NCBI GenBank assembly: GCA_964446865.1
Contig: CAYURD010000023.1
Span: forward strand, 1 to 46,006
Length of the DNA stretch: 46,006 nucleotides
Direction of reading: 5' to 3'
Origin: Glaciecola sp964446865
Lineage (GTDB): Bacteria; Pseudomonadota; Gammaproteobacteria; Enterobacterales; Alteromonadaceae
Part shown: piece by piece, positions 31,572 through 40,369 of the stretch
Position numbering within the stretch: the first letter of the stretch is position 1
Layout: each line of letters starts with the position of its first letter
Position numbers and translations under genes: made by a program
The notes under the pieces: model-generated
Databases searched by the model: none
Seen by the model: the letters and a program-made list of their open reading frames with translations, nothing else
What the model was told of the DNA's origin: nothing

Positions 31572-34500
31572 TGGCTCTGCGGGTGGTGGATCATCAGGTA
31601 GCGGTTCATCAGGAGGGAAGCCACCACCGCAAGATTCGTTTTTAGGCTATGCAGAGCTAATTTGTCAGTCTAATTTTTCATTTTTACAAGGCGCATCGCA
31701 TCCCGAAGAGCTAGTTAGACAGGCTTACTTTTTAGGCTATCATGCTATCGCTATCACAGATGAATGTTCAGTTGCAGGCGTAGTACGTGCTTACACCGAA
31801 ATTAAAAACAATCACTTACCTATTAAGCTCATTGTTGGTAGTAAATTTATTATTGAGCACCAAGAGCTTGTCTTAATTTGTCCAACTCGCGAAGCCTATA
31901 AGGAGTGTTGTCGCATAATTACCAATGCAAGACGTCGCGCATCTAAAGGACAGTATGAACTTTCACGCTGGGACTTAAGTTCTATTAAGCACTGTTTTTG
32001 TTTGTGGCTGCCATCGGGTAAAAATCTAAAGCCAAATATTCATAACAATAATACTCATCACAATAACACCCTCAGTAGTTTGGATAGCGCAGATAGCCAT
32101 AGTAAAGCAGATACCAGCAATAGGGCTCAACACAATGAAATACTCGAGCACGCAGACTATCATTTTGCTCTTTGGTTACAAAAGCACTTCACAAACCGTT
32201 TGTTTATGTCGGTTAAGCGATGGCTTAGTGCCAACGAGCAAGACTATTTGCTACATTGCCAAGAACTCAGTGAAGCGCTTAGTCTTGATATTGTTGCTAG
32301 CTCTACACCCCTTATGCACGACCCTTCTAGACAAGCATTACAACAGTGCCTGCGTGCAATCGATGTAGGCTGTCAGGTAAAGCATCTTGGCCGAGACGCG
32401 CTAAGTAATAGCGAGGCCTGTTTACGACCTATAAGCAAATTAAAATCCTTGTATCCGATTACGTGGTTAAACAATGCATATTTGCTCGCCAAAGCCTGCA
32501 CGTTTTGTATGAGCGAACTAGCATACGAATACCCTGCTGAAGTAGTTGCCAACGGGATGACACCAACAGAATATTTGCGGGTATTAGTTGAGCAGGGCAT
32601 TAAAAAGCGCTTTGTTAATGGCGTATCAGCAGAGATCCGCGCTACCATCGAAAAAGAACTAACACTCGTAAAAGAACAAGCTTATGAACACTTTTTTCTA
32701 ACCATTCACGACATCGTTAAATTCGCTCAAAGCCGTAATATTCTTTATCAAGGCCGAGGCTCTGCCGCTAACTCAGTGGTGTGCTACTGCCTTGAGATTA
32801 CGGCAGTTGACCCTCGCCAAATTAGCGTTTTATTTGAGCGTTTTATTTCAAAAGAACGCAACGAACCGCCCGATATCGACGTTGACTTTGAGCACGAACG
32901 ACGCGAAGAAGTGATTCAATATATTTACCAAAAATATGGCCGTGAACGAACTGCTCTAGCGGCTACAGTGGTGTGCTATCGATTTAAAAGCGCCTTACGA
33001 GAAGTGGGTAAAAGTTTAGGCGTTAACCCAAGCGATTTGGACTTTTTTATTAAAAACGTGAATCGGCGCGATCGGGCGCTCAGTTGGCAATCACAGCTAG
33101 GCGAATTAGGCATTGACCCTGACTCTTCTTTGGGCAATAAGTTTGTGCATTTAGTTGAGCAGTTGATTGGTTTTCCTCGCCACCTATCACAACATGTTGG
33201 CGGCTTTGTGATATCGGCAGGCCCATTATACGAACTAGTGCCTGTCGAAAACGCCGCCATGGACGAACGCACTGTCATACAATGGGACAAAGACGATCTA
33301 GAAAGCCTAAAGCTACTTAAAGTCGATGTGTTAGCACTGGGTATGCTAAGCGCCATTCGCAAGTCATTCGATTTACTCAAGCATCACTATGAGCAATCGT
33401 GCAGCATCGCGTTTATCACTGCATTGGGTGACGATCCACAAGTCTATAAACAAATTAGCAAAGCCGATACGGTAGGTTTGTTTCAAATTGAATCACGCGC
33501 GCAAATGTCGATGCTACCGCGCCTAAAACCTAAGTGTTACTACGACTTAGTGGTGCAAATTGCGATTGTCAGGCCCGGTCCTATACAAGGTGATATGGTG
33601 CATCCTTTTTTAAAACGTCGCGACGGTTTAGAAAAAGTGGAGTATCCATCTGAGGCGGTTAAAAGCGTGCTCGAGCGCACCATGGGCGTGCCTATTTTTC
33701 AGGAACAAGTAATACAGCTTGCTATGGTGGCCGCTGGTTTTACAGGTGGCGAAGCTGACCAATTACGACGCGCCATGGCTAGTTGGAAAAAAAACGGAGC
33801 CTTGGGTAAATTTCGCAAAAAGCTAGTTGACGGCATGACCGAGCGCAACTATAGCGAAGCCTATGCTGAGCGTTTATTTCAGCAAATATGTGGCTTTGGC
33901 GAATATGGTTTTCCGGAGTCTCACTCAGCGTCGTTTGCTGTTTTAGCCTATGTCTCAGCTTGGCTAAAACATTACTATCCTGCCGTGTTTTATGTTGGTT
34001 TACTTAACAGCCTGCCAATGGGCTTTTATACACCATCACAAATTATCCAAGATGCCAAACGCCATCATATAAAGGTACTGCCAATATGCGTGAATGCATC
34101 TAACTACGACCATCAATTGGTACAAGAGAAACAAGTTAGTAATGTAAGCAATACTCAATATTGCATGCGCCTTGGTTTCAGACTTGTTAAAGGTCTTAAA
34201 GCATCATCAATAGACGCATTATTAACGCTTAGGCAAAAACGTCCTTTCGACAATATTCAAGACATAAGAAAAAGCGGTATTCCGGCAGGTTGCTTGCAAG
34301 CCCTAGCCAGTGCAAATGCGTTTGCTTGTTTCAAACTAGACCGCTTTAATAGCCGATGGCAACTCATGAACGATAGTGCCGACCTGCCCCTATTTAAAGA
34401 TATAGCACAGCAAGACACGATCATTAGACAACCCAACTTATTTGACGATTTAGTCGAAGACTACGCCAGCACAGGCCTATCAATCAAACATCATCCAATT

Positions 34501-34857
34501 GCCATGCTAAAAAATGCTGATTTACTGCCTAAATTCACCGCAGCCAAAGATTTACATAAAATAGAACACCAATCACTCATATCAGTCATTGGCGTTGTTT
34601 CATGCAAACAAAGCCCCGGCACCGCGGCCGGCGTGACTTTTATAACGCTTGAAGATCACACCGGCAATTCAAACATCATTATTTGGCAACGCAGTGCAAG
34701 AGCCCAAAAAAAAGCCTACCTAAATGCCAAAGTACTGCAAGTAAGAGGTATTCTAGAAAGAGGCAATGGCGGTGTTGAACACATTATTGCCGGCAGGCTA
34801 ATAGACTTAAGCCATTTGTTAGATCAACTCAAGGTCAATGCGCGTGAGTTTAGGTAA
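31555..34857 (+). CDS. dnaE2: error-prone DNA polymerase DnaE2 (ImuC)
   Basis: This 1,100-residue C-family polymerase performs mutagenic translesion synthesis. The order is: PHP-like domain (AELICQSNFSFLQGASHPEELV, shown in part), the catalytic acidic motif PDIDVDFEHERREEV with Asp440, Asp442 and Asp444, thumb and fingers (RPGPIQGDMVHPFLKRR), then HhH and OB parts ending VNAREFR. The first PHP metal ligand HxH is replaced by ICQ. Two additions stand out: a Gly/Ser-rich lead GSAGGGSSGSGSSGGKP after MATLFD, and a His/Asn-rich insert near residues 160-195 (NIHNNNTHHNNT). ATG 31555 lies inside imuB; an in-frame ATG at 31504 would overlap it further. Confidence 0.95.
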   Translation: MATLFDGSAGGGSSGSGSSGGKPPPQDSFLGYAELICQSNFSFLQGASHPEELVRQAYFLGYHAIAITDECSVAGVVRAYTEIKNNHLPIKLIVGSKFIIEHQELVLICPTREAYKECCRIITNARRRASKGQYELSRWDLSSIKHCFCLWLPSGKNLKPNIHNNNTHHNNTLSSLDSADSHSKADTSNRAQHNEILEHADYHFALWLQKHFTNRLFMSVKRWLSANEQDYLLHCQELSEALSLDIVASSTPLMHDPSRQALQQCLRAIDVGCQVKHLGRDALSNSEACLRPISKLKSLYPITWLNNAYLLAKACTFCMSELAYEYPAEVVANGMTPTEYLRVLVEQGIKKRFVNGVSAEIRATIEKELTLVKEQAYEHFFLTIHDIVKFAQSRNILYQGRGSAANSVVCYCLEITAVDPRQISVLFERFISKERNEPPDIDVDFEHERREEVIQYIYQKYGRERTALAATVVCYRFKSALREVGKSLGVNPSDLDFFIKNVNRRDRALSWQSQLGELGIDPDSSLGNKFVHLVEQLIGFPRHLSQHVGGFVISAGPLYELVPVENAAMDERTVIQWDKDDLESLKLLKVDVLALGMLSAIRKSFDLLKHHYEQSCSIAFITALGDDPQVYKQISKADTVGLFQIESRAQMSMLPRLKPKCYYDLVVQIAIVRPGPIQGDMVHPFLKRRDGLEKVEYPSEAVKSVLERTMGVPIFQEQVIQLAMVAAGFTGGEADQLRRAMASWKKNGALGKFRKKLVDGMTERNYSEAYAERLFQQICGFGEYGFPESHSASFAVLAYVSAWLKHYYPAVFYVGLLNSLPMGFYTPSQIIQDAKRHHIKVLPICVNASNYDHQLVQEKQVSNVSNTQYCMRLGFRLVKGLKASSIDALLTLRQKRPFDNIQDIRKSGIPAGCLQALASANAFACFKLDRFNSRWQLMNDSADLPLFKDIAQQDTIIRQPNLFDDLVEDYASTGLSIKHHPIAMLKNADLLPKFTAAKDLHKIEHQSLISVIGVVSCKQSPGTAAGVTFITLEDHTGNSNIIIWQRSARAQKKAYLNAKVLQVRGILERGNGGVEHIIAGRLIDLSHLLDQLKVNAREFR

Positions 34858-34869
34858 GCGCCTGCACAC

Positions 34870-37101
34870 TTAAAACATCTGCCTAAAGCCCTCAATACGA
34901 GTTAACTCAGTTTGCAAATTTTGACGAGTGCTAAGCATGACTTTTTGATTATTAGGATGCAAAGCAAAATGTTTAAGTACGCTATCGAGTAAAATTGGTA
35001 GTTGCTCTTGCTCACCGTTTAGCAAGTTGATTCGTTTAATAGAGGTGTCATTGCCAGGACTAAACGATAAGGTGTAAAAATAATTACCTTTGATTTGCCA
35101 ACAGCTAATACACGAGCTTGACAATAATCCAAGTGAAAGTGGCTCTTGCTCACCTCGGTAAACAACCCTTGCTCGATTAGCAGCATCTATTTCAAATCTC
35201 GCTTTTTGCGCCACCTCTGCATTATTCACAGTGTTTGTAAGGTCGATTGTTTGACGAACTTTTATATCTGCTTCAATCAAACGAGATTGCTGATTATTTA
35301 AATTATATTCGTATAGACCAGCAGTTCGACGCCCAGTTTGCTGAGTATTCTGAAGGATTTGACCACTACTTGCCTGCGTCACTGCATCAATCGTTTTACC
35401 GAAATAAAGTAAGTCGTTTTTATCATCGAAAGACAAATGACTAATGATTGGCAGAGTTAATGGAATAAAACGTAATTTGCGAGAGCTCAAATCAAGAACG
35501 AAGGGACGTTGATTGACTACGCCTGCCAAGAAGTTTGCGTCATTATCGAGTACAAGTTCGTCAATCGCGACTTTATTTTCGAAGCTATAAATGACTTCTT
35601 CTTTATTGTTATTCGCTCTAAATAATATCGCAACTTTATTAGCGCTCTGCTCTATAAAATATAAGCCTTGCTCAGAATATATCGGCAAGCTCTCGTTTCG
35701 GGTAATTGAATTAGTTTTTATAAATTGGGCATAGTCATTAATGTCATTAGTTTGGCCCAGGGTACTACTTGCTCCGCTGTTATCATAAGCCCTAAACGGA
35801 TTCGTAATTTCGCTCAATTTAGGAAGGTCTTGTGTATTAGCGACAATAAAGCAGTCACTCGCACAATCAACAACAATACGGCTAATCGACTCTCCACCAC
35901 TATTCCAAGATGTTAGGCGCAGCGCACTTATCTGAAAAGAAAATAACTGACCATCACTAGTCGTAAAGCTAAAACGTTCATCACTCTCATTCCAAATTGC
36001 ACTCACAATCTCTTGGCTGCTTGTAAATTCATACGCCGGACGTTCGTCATCTAAGGATGTATAAAGTTGGAAAAAACTCTTTGATTGAGTATGTAAAATT
36101 GCCATAAAAGCATCACTGTTGTTGGCTGGGTACAATTTTACATCTGCCATACGTTCAGCGTTTAATTCAATCTGCTTAGATTTAGACCAAGACTCCAAAT
36201 ACTTTAGCATTGGCTTGCTTATAGATTCGTTAGCCTGCAAATTGATAGCAGTCAATTCGCCAGACTCCCTAGCACGTACCAAAATCGTTGTGCCTTGATA
36301 ATCAAATGCTAATACCTCTGATTGAGTATCAAGCGCGACTTCAAACAAGGTGACAAAAGGATCTGACCCATCTTTATAAAACTGCACCATGTAAAAGCCC
36401 GAACTATCGTTACGCATAACCAAAAGTCGTTGACTGGCCTTTGACCACCAAAATCCATCATACAAATGGCTATTAAATACTATTTTTTGTTGCTGCTTGC
36501 CCTCGATATTATCAATTATTAAGTGACCGACATCACGTTCATGGTCATTGCTTATTGATATATTTGTCAATACTCCATCTATATAGTAAGTGCTAACTTT
36601 TTTATCTGGAATGTTGGCAATTTTTGTTTTACTTAGCACAATTTTATTAACGACTTCAGGCGGCGGTTGATGGATAAACAAATACCACATTAGCAGCACG
36701 ACGGAAAAAGTTACGAATAACCCAAGTGATACACTCAATTTCTTATTTGCCTGAAACCAAGTTTGCACAAGTGTAGAGCTAAGCGCGACAGGAGGAATTA
36801 ACACATAACCTTTTGTGGGAATGGTTTTTATGTAGCTGGGATTTCGTGCATCATCTTTGAGCGCTTCTCTGGTTTTTTTCACCATAGCTCGCAGCGCTTC
36901 GTCGGTCGGTTTTTTATCGACCCACAATTGATCAATGACACTTTGCTTAGAAACAATGTCACCTTGGTGCTGGATCAGAAGCAACAAAAATTGAAAGACC
37001 AAGGGCTCTAAATTTTGCTGTACACCACTCAAGTTCAACTGGCCAGAATTACAATCTAACTCACAGTCAAGAAACTTGGCAATTTTGTTTTTTAAGATCA
37101 T
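34870..37101 (-). CDS. ToxR/CadC-like membrane transcriptional regulator
   Basis: This 743-residue protein has an N-terminal OmpR-type winged helix (GDIVSKQSVIDQLW, DEALRAMVKKTREAL, YIKTIPTKGYVL). A membrane helix follows at about residues 128-150 (LGLFVTFSVVLLMWYLFI), and then a ~590-residue periplasmic domain of beta-propeller-like, TolB-like repeats. The layout is that of one-component regulators that sense outside the membrane and bind DNA directly. Two Cys pairs in the sensor (DCASDCF and SSCISCW) could respond to redox. The signal is unknown. Its stop is 12 bases from the dnaE2 stop. The start at 37101 is ATG; a TTG precedes it. Confidence 0.9.
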   Translation of the reverse strand: MILKNKIAKFLDCELDCNSGQLNLSGVQQNLEPLVFQFLLLLIQHQGDIVSKQSVIDQLWVDKKPTDEALRAMVKKTREALKDDARNPSYIKTIPTKGYVLIPPVALSSTLVQTWFQANKKLSVSLGLFVTFSVVLLMWYLFIHQPPPEVVNKIVLSKTKIANIPDKKVSTYYIDGVLTNISISNDHERDVGHLIIDNIEGKQQQKIVFNSHLYDGFWWSKASQRLLVMRNDSSGFYMVQFYKDGSDPFVTLFEVALDTQSEVLAFDYQGTTILVRARESGELTAINLQANESISKPMLKYLESWSKSKQIELNAERMADVKLYPANNSDAFMAILHTQSKSFFQLYTSLDDERPAYEFTSSQEIVSAIWNESDERFSFTTSDGQLFSFQISALRLTSWNSGGESISRIVVDCASDCFIVANTQDLPKLSEITNPFRAYDNSGASSTLGQTNDINDYAQFIKTNSITRNESLPIYSEQGLYFIEQSANKVAILFRANNNKEEVIYSFENKVAIDELVLDNDANFLAGVVNQRPFVLDLSSRKLRFIPLTLPIISHLSFDDKNDLLYFGKTIDAVTQASSGQILQNTQQTGRRTAGLYEYNLNNQQSRLIEADIKVRQTIDLTNTVNNAEVAQKARFEIDAANRARVVYRGEQEPLSLGLLSSSCISCWQIKGNYFYTLSFSPGNDTSIKRINLLNGEQEQLPILLDSVLKHFALHPNNQKVMLSTRQNLQTELTRIEGFRQMF

Positions 37102-37976
37102 CAACTAACTCATTTGTGCTAGTGGGTAAACGCCGTAGTATCGTAAACTCTAGGTGAAACTGTGAGAATTATCTATGCGTGACTTTGTGTGAACAAGCAT
37201 ACACGCCTTTATTTATAATGTCTAAGTTTCACTAGACGAAAGCCAGATTTGACGTCCACTGCTCTGGTTAAAGAATAATCCTTACACTACATGAGCATTT
37301 TTGGTAACGGTCAGAGATTGACACAAACTGACAAAAACATACTCTTACATAGAATTATTTTGCAAGGAATTTGGTTTAAAATGACAATACTTAACTATCG
37401 GAACAAAATATTTTCACATAAATATCACGCTTGTGAACATTACAAAATCTAAATGGTCACAGCGATTAAACATAGAGAAAAAATTTTTTCAGTAACGACT
37501 TCGTAAGGTTATTTTTGGCAATAATTTGTATTATTAAGACACTCAAATTTCCGCATACTTGTTTTTAAAGCCTGCCCGGTTAGTATGAAATAAATAATCC
37601 TAAAATTGTTAATTGATAAGTATCATAATAAAAATCCACCTAATTCTTAGCGTAAAAAGAGAGCTAAATCTTTAATCTAAATTGCTGCGGATATGTGTGT
37701 ATTTCGAACACTCAAGTTATGTTAGTGTTTACTCACTTACGTGTTTTTTGCATTCATTTGTTTTTTGGTCAACTTTTGCGTGGTTCAACCCAACAAAACT
37801 CACAGTAAAATCACTCGTGAAAATGAGTTTGCACTAAGCTAAATGCAGAGCATGGGCAATATTGAGGCACTGCCGGCCCAAAAATGATACAAACTCGCTA
37901 AGTAAATGACTGATTAAGCCGATAAATTTACATGATACATGATGCAGTAACCCTATTAGTCGCAAGGTGCTTTTAC
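37102..37976. other. 875-base non-coding, AT-rich stretch
   Basis: I see no gene here. It lies between the ToxR-like gene start and the start of the solute-binding-like gene, so it should contain both promoters, facing away from each other. A small palindrome TGATAAGTATCA (37614-37625) is the only clear symmetry. No tRNA or rRNA was recognised. It is much longer than other gaps in the window, which makes an undetected small RNA or short peptide gene possible. Confidence 0.6.
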
Positions 37977-38834
37977 ATGCCAAAACCTCATCTGCTGATC
38001 GCCGTACTAATGGCCTTCTTTTTATCGCTTACGTCCCAAACGGTGTATGCGACAATAACTAATGAGAAAGATGGTCAGACAGCTAAAGATGCCAGCGTTA
38101 CTATAACCGATTCAAATGCACCAAAGAAAATCAAAAAATTTAAAATTGGCGTGAGCTACTTAAACTCTTACCCGTTATTCTCGTTTGTCGATGTCAAAGA
38201 CAAAGGAATAGGTTGGCGAGTTTTAGAAAAATTCGCAGAAAAGAATAATATTGAATTCGAATACATTGCAATGCCAATGACGCGCTTGCAAACGGCAATG
38301 GATAATGGCGCTATCGATTTTATTTTCCCTGATAACCCCTTATGGGTCGCCTATCGGTCTAACCGCACACCCAACATATACAGTGGCCCACTGCTATCAG
38401 TGACGAGTTCAACCTTTGTCAGAGAAGAAAATAAGCACGTACCTATTTCTGATATTGAGAAAGTTGCCATCCCATTTGGTTACACCGCTATTACGTGGGT
38501 CGAGCCAATTAAAAAATATGATATTCAATCAATACCTGTACGAGACTTAGAAAGTGCGTTACACAGGCTTAGACAAGGCACGGCCGATGCGGCTGACGTA
38601 GAGTATAACATTGCCAAACATATCATTGAATCAGACCCAAGATTAACAGGCTTAACAATTAATAAGAATTTACCCAATATCTCTGTCGATTATCACATGT
38701 CGAGCATTAAACATATTATGACCTTAGAAAAGCTCACTGCTTTTATGCAAAAAGAGAAAGCATTTGTTGAAGCCTTGAAGAAAGAATACAACATCAAAAC
38801 CCATGCAGAAGTTTTTGGCCCCGCTATCCCATAA
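37977..38834 (+). CDS. periplasmic solute-binding-like protein (SBP_bac_3 type)
   Basis: This 285-residue protein has a signal peptide (MPKPHLLIAVLMAFFLSLTS, cleaved after VYA). It then has a two-lobed binding fold of the amino-acid-binding type: KIGVSYLNSYPLFSF, GIGWRVLEKFAEKNNIEFEY, MPMTRLQTAMDNGAIDFIFP and LRQGTADAADVEYNI. No transporter genes lie next to it, so it may serve in sensing or with a remote partner. The ATG at 37977 has AAGGTG seven bases upstream and gives a clean signal peptide; an upstream ATG at 37932 would add 15 residues ahead of it. Confidence 0.82.
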   Translation: MPKPHLLIAVLMAFFLSLTSQTVYATITNEKDGQTAKDASVTITDSNAPKKIKKFKIGVSYLNSYPLFSFVDVKDKGIGWRVLEKFAEKNNIEFEYIAMPMTRLQTAMDNGAIDFIFPDNPLWVAYRSNRTPNIYSGPLLSVTSSTFVREENKHVPISDIEKVAIPFGYTAITWVEPIKKYDIQSIPVRDLESALHRLRQGTADAADVEYNIAKHIIESDPRLTGLTINKNLPNISVDYHMSSIKHIMTLEKLTAFMQKEKAFVEALKKEYNIKTHAEVFGPAIP

Positions 38835-38947
38835 GCGTAAACAAGAAAAAGCTCCTAACAAGCCCTCGACACAAGGCTTGTGCTTACCATAAATGTGCGC
38901 TTGATGTAATATATGCGTCACTCATACAAAACAAGTTCTCACTCATT

Positions 38948-39505
38948 ATGCAAAACAAGCTTGCTCCATTCGCAAAACAAATACGCTTTGTTGGTTTTGT
39001 TTTTGCTCTACTCGCGATCATCGAACTTATCAATCTAGCAACTGGCAGAGTACTCAATCAATTCAGTATTGTGCCGCGAGACCTTGATAGCCTTATCTTT
39101 ATACTAACAGCGCCCTTTTTGCATGCTGATATTCAACATTTCTTTTCTAACATCATCACGCTGTGCGTGTTTGCCTTATTAACCATGCAATTTGGTCAAA
39201 AGAAGTTCTTTATCGTCTCTGTGTTATTGATTGTCAGTACTGGCGTGCTGGTTTGGCTTTTTGCTCGCACAGCTTATCATTTGGGCGCGAGTGGTGTTAT
39301 TTATGGGTATTTTGGTTACTTGGTACTCGCAGGCTTTTTAAGCAAAAAAATAAGCCTGACAATGATCTCACTGTTTGTCGCTGTTTTTTATGGTGCAATG
39401 GTATGGGGCGTTTTGCCTTCTAGGCCTTATATTTCATGGGAGTCGCATCTTTTTGGCTTTGTGAGTGGCTTGGGGCTAGCCTACGTATTTAGAGCAAAAA
39501 GTTAG
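38948..39505 (+). CDS. rhomboid family intramembrane serine protease
   Basis: This 185-residue membrane protein has about six helices. The rhomboid catalytic dyad is visible: Ser115 in GASGVIYGYFG and His167 in ESHLFGFVSGLGLAY. The upstream motif HADIQHFFSN provides the conserved His-Asn of helix 2. Rhomboids cut membrane-spanning segments of other proteins; the substrate is unknown. The protein lacks an obvious extra cytosolic domain and is shorter than GlpG. It stands alone between the solute-binding-like gene and the ABC operon. Confidence 0.92.
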   Translation: MQNKLAPFAKQIRFVGFVFALLAIIELINLATGRVLNQFSIVPRDLDSLIFILTAPFLHADIQHFFSNIITLCVFALLTMQFGQKKFFIVSVLLIVSTGVLVWLFARTAYHLGASGVIYGYFGYLVLAGFLSKKISLTMISLFVAVFYGAMVWGVLPSRPYISWESHLFGFVSGLGLAYVFRAKS

Positions 39506-39592
39506 TAAGGCTCTTTTTAAGGCTACGTAGCAACGATCAACACTCCCTTATTTCACGTAATATAATCACAATCAAAAGAACGCAATAAAACG

Positions 39593-40324
39593 ATGCTAAT
39601 TTTAGAATCTGTCTCAAAAAGCTACATTGACGCGAATGTCCGCCAGCAAATACTGAAAAATTTGAACCTTACCATTTCACAAGGTGAGAGTATAAGTATT
39701 CAAGGCGCATCAGGCTCTGGTAAATCAACGCTATTGCACCTTTTAGCGGCGCTCGACACACCCGATAGCGGTCACATATTCAAACAGGATCAAAAGACAG
39801 GAAGTCAACAAGACATCACCGAGTTTTCAGAAACGCAAGCAGACCATTACCGGCAATCTCAAGTAGGTATTGTCTTTCAAAAGTTTAATTTGATTGATTG
39901 TATCAGCGTAATTGACAACATTACCTTGCCTGCAAAGCTAAATTTGCCATCAAATCACAACACAATAGATAATGATCATATAAACCGTTTACTTGAAGCT
40001 TTGTCTATACACAAGCTTCAACATAAGCTGCCAAATCAGCTTTCGGGAGGCGAACAACAACGCGTAGCCATTGCCAGGGCACTATCACACAAACCTAGCA
40101 TACTGCTTGCCGACGAACCTACTGGCAATCTTGATAACAAAAATGCCGATACTGTCAGCCAGTTGCTTATTGATATCTGCGCATCTCATCAAGCAAGCCT
40201 CGTCATTGTTACCCACAGTGAAAAAGTCGCGATGCTTACACAAAGACAGCTCTTATTAACGAATGGGCAGTGCCGAGAGTTGGGCCGAGAATTAGGCCAA
40301 GAGTCAGGCAATAAACATGCATAA
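39593..40324 (+). CDS. ABC transporter ATP-binding protein (MacB/LolD type)
   Basis: This 243-residue ATPase has Walker A GASGSGKST at residues 38-46, Q-loop VFQKFNL, signature LSGGEQQRVAIARAL, Walker B ILLADEPTGNLD and the H-loop VTHS. The ADEPTGNLD form is typical of the LolD/MacB/FtsE group that drives mechanotransmission, not of importers. The last ~20 residues repeat Arg-Glu-Leu-Gly (RELGRELGQE). The permease gene follows closely and an AttH-like gene follows that, a known three-gene arrangement. It should pair with the FtsX-like permease at 40370-42889. Confidence 0.93.
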   Translation: MLILESVSKSYIDANVRQQILKNLNLTISQGESISIQGASGSGKSTLLHLLAALDTPDSGHIFKQDQKTGSQQDITEFSETQADHYRQSQVGIVFQKFNLIDCISVIDNITLPAKLNLPSNHNTIDNDHINRLLEALSIHKLQHKLPNQLSGGEQQRVAIARALSHKPSILLADEPTGNLDNKNADTVSQLLIDICASHQASLVIVTHSEKVAMLTQRQLLLTNGQCRELGRELGQESGNKHA

Positions 40325-40369
40325 GAATGTTCATTCTCTAATTTTAGTAAGCAAGTGGATAGCCTGAAA

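Noticed and set aside
37614..37625. Fur or other regulator box TGATAAGTATCA
   Set aside because: It is short, and does not fit the 19-base Fur pattern; chance palindromes of this size are expected in AT-rich DNA.
37932..37976. Upstream start for the solute-binding-like protein
   Set aside because: It would put 15 residues ahead of a clean signal peptide that already has AAGGTG at the right distance.
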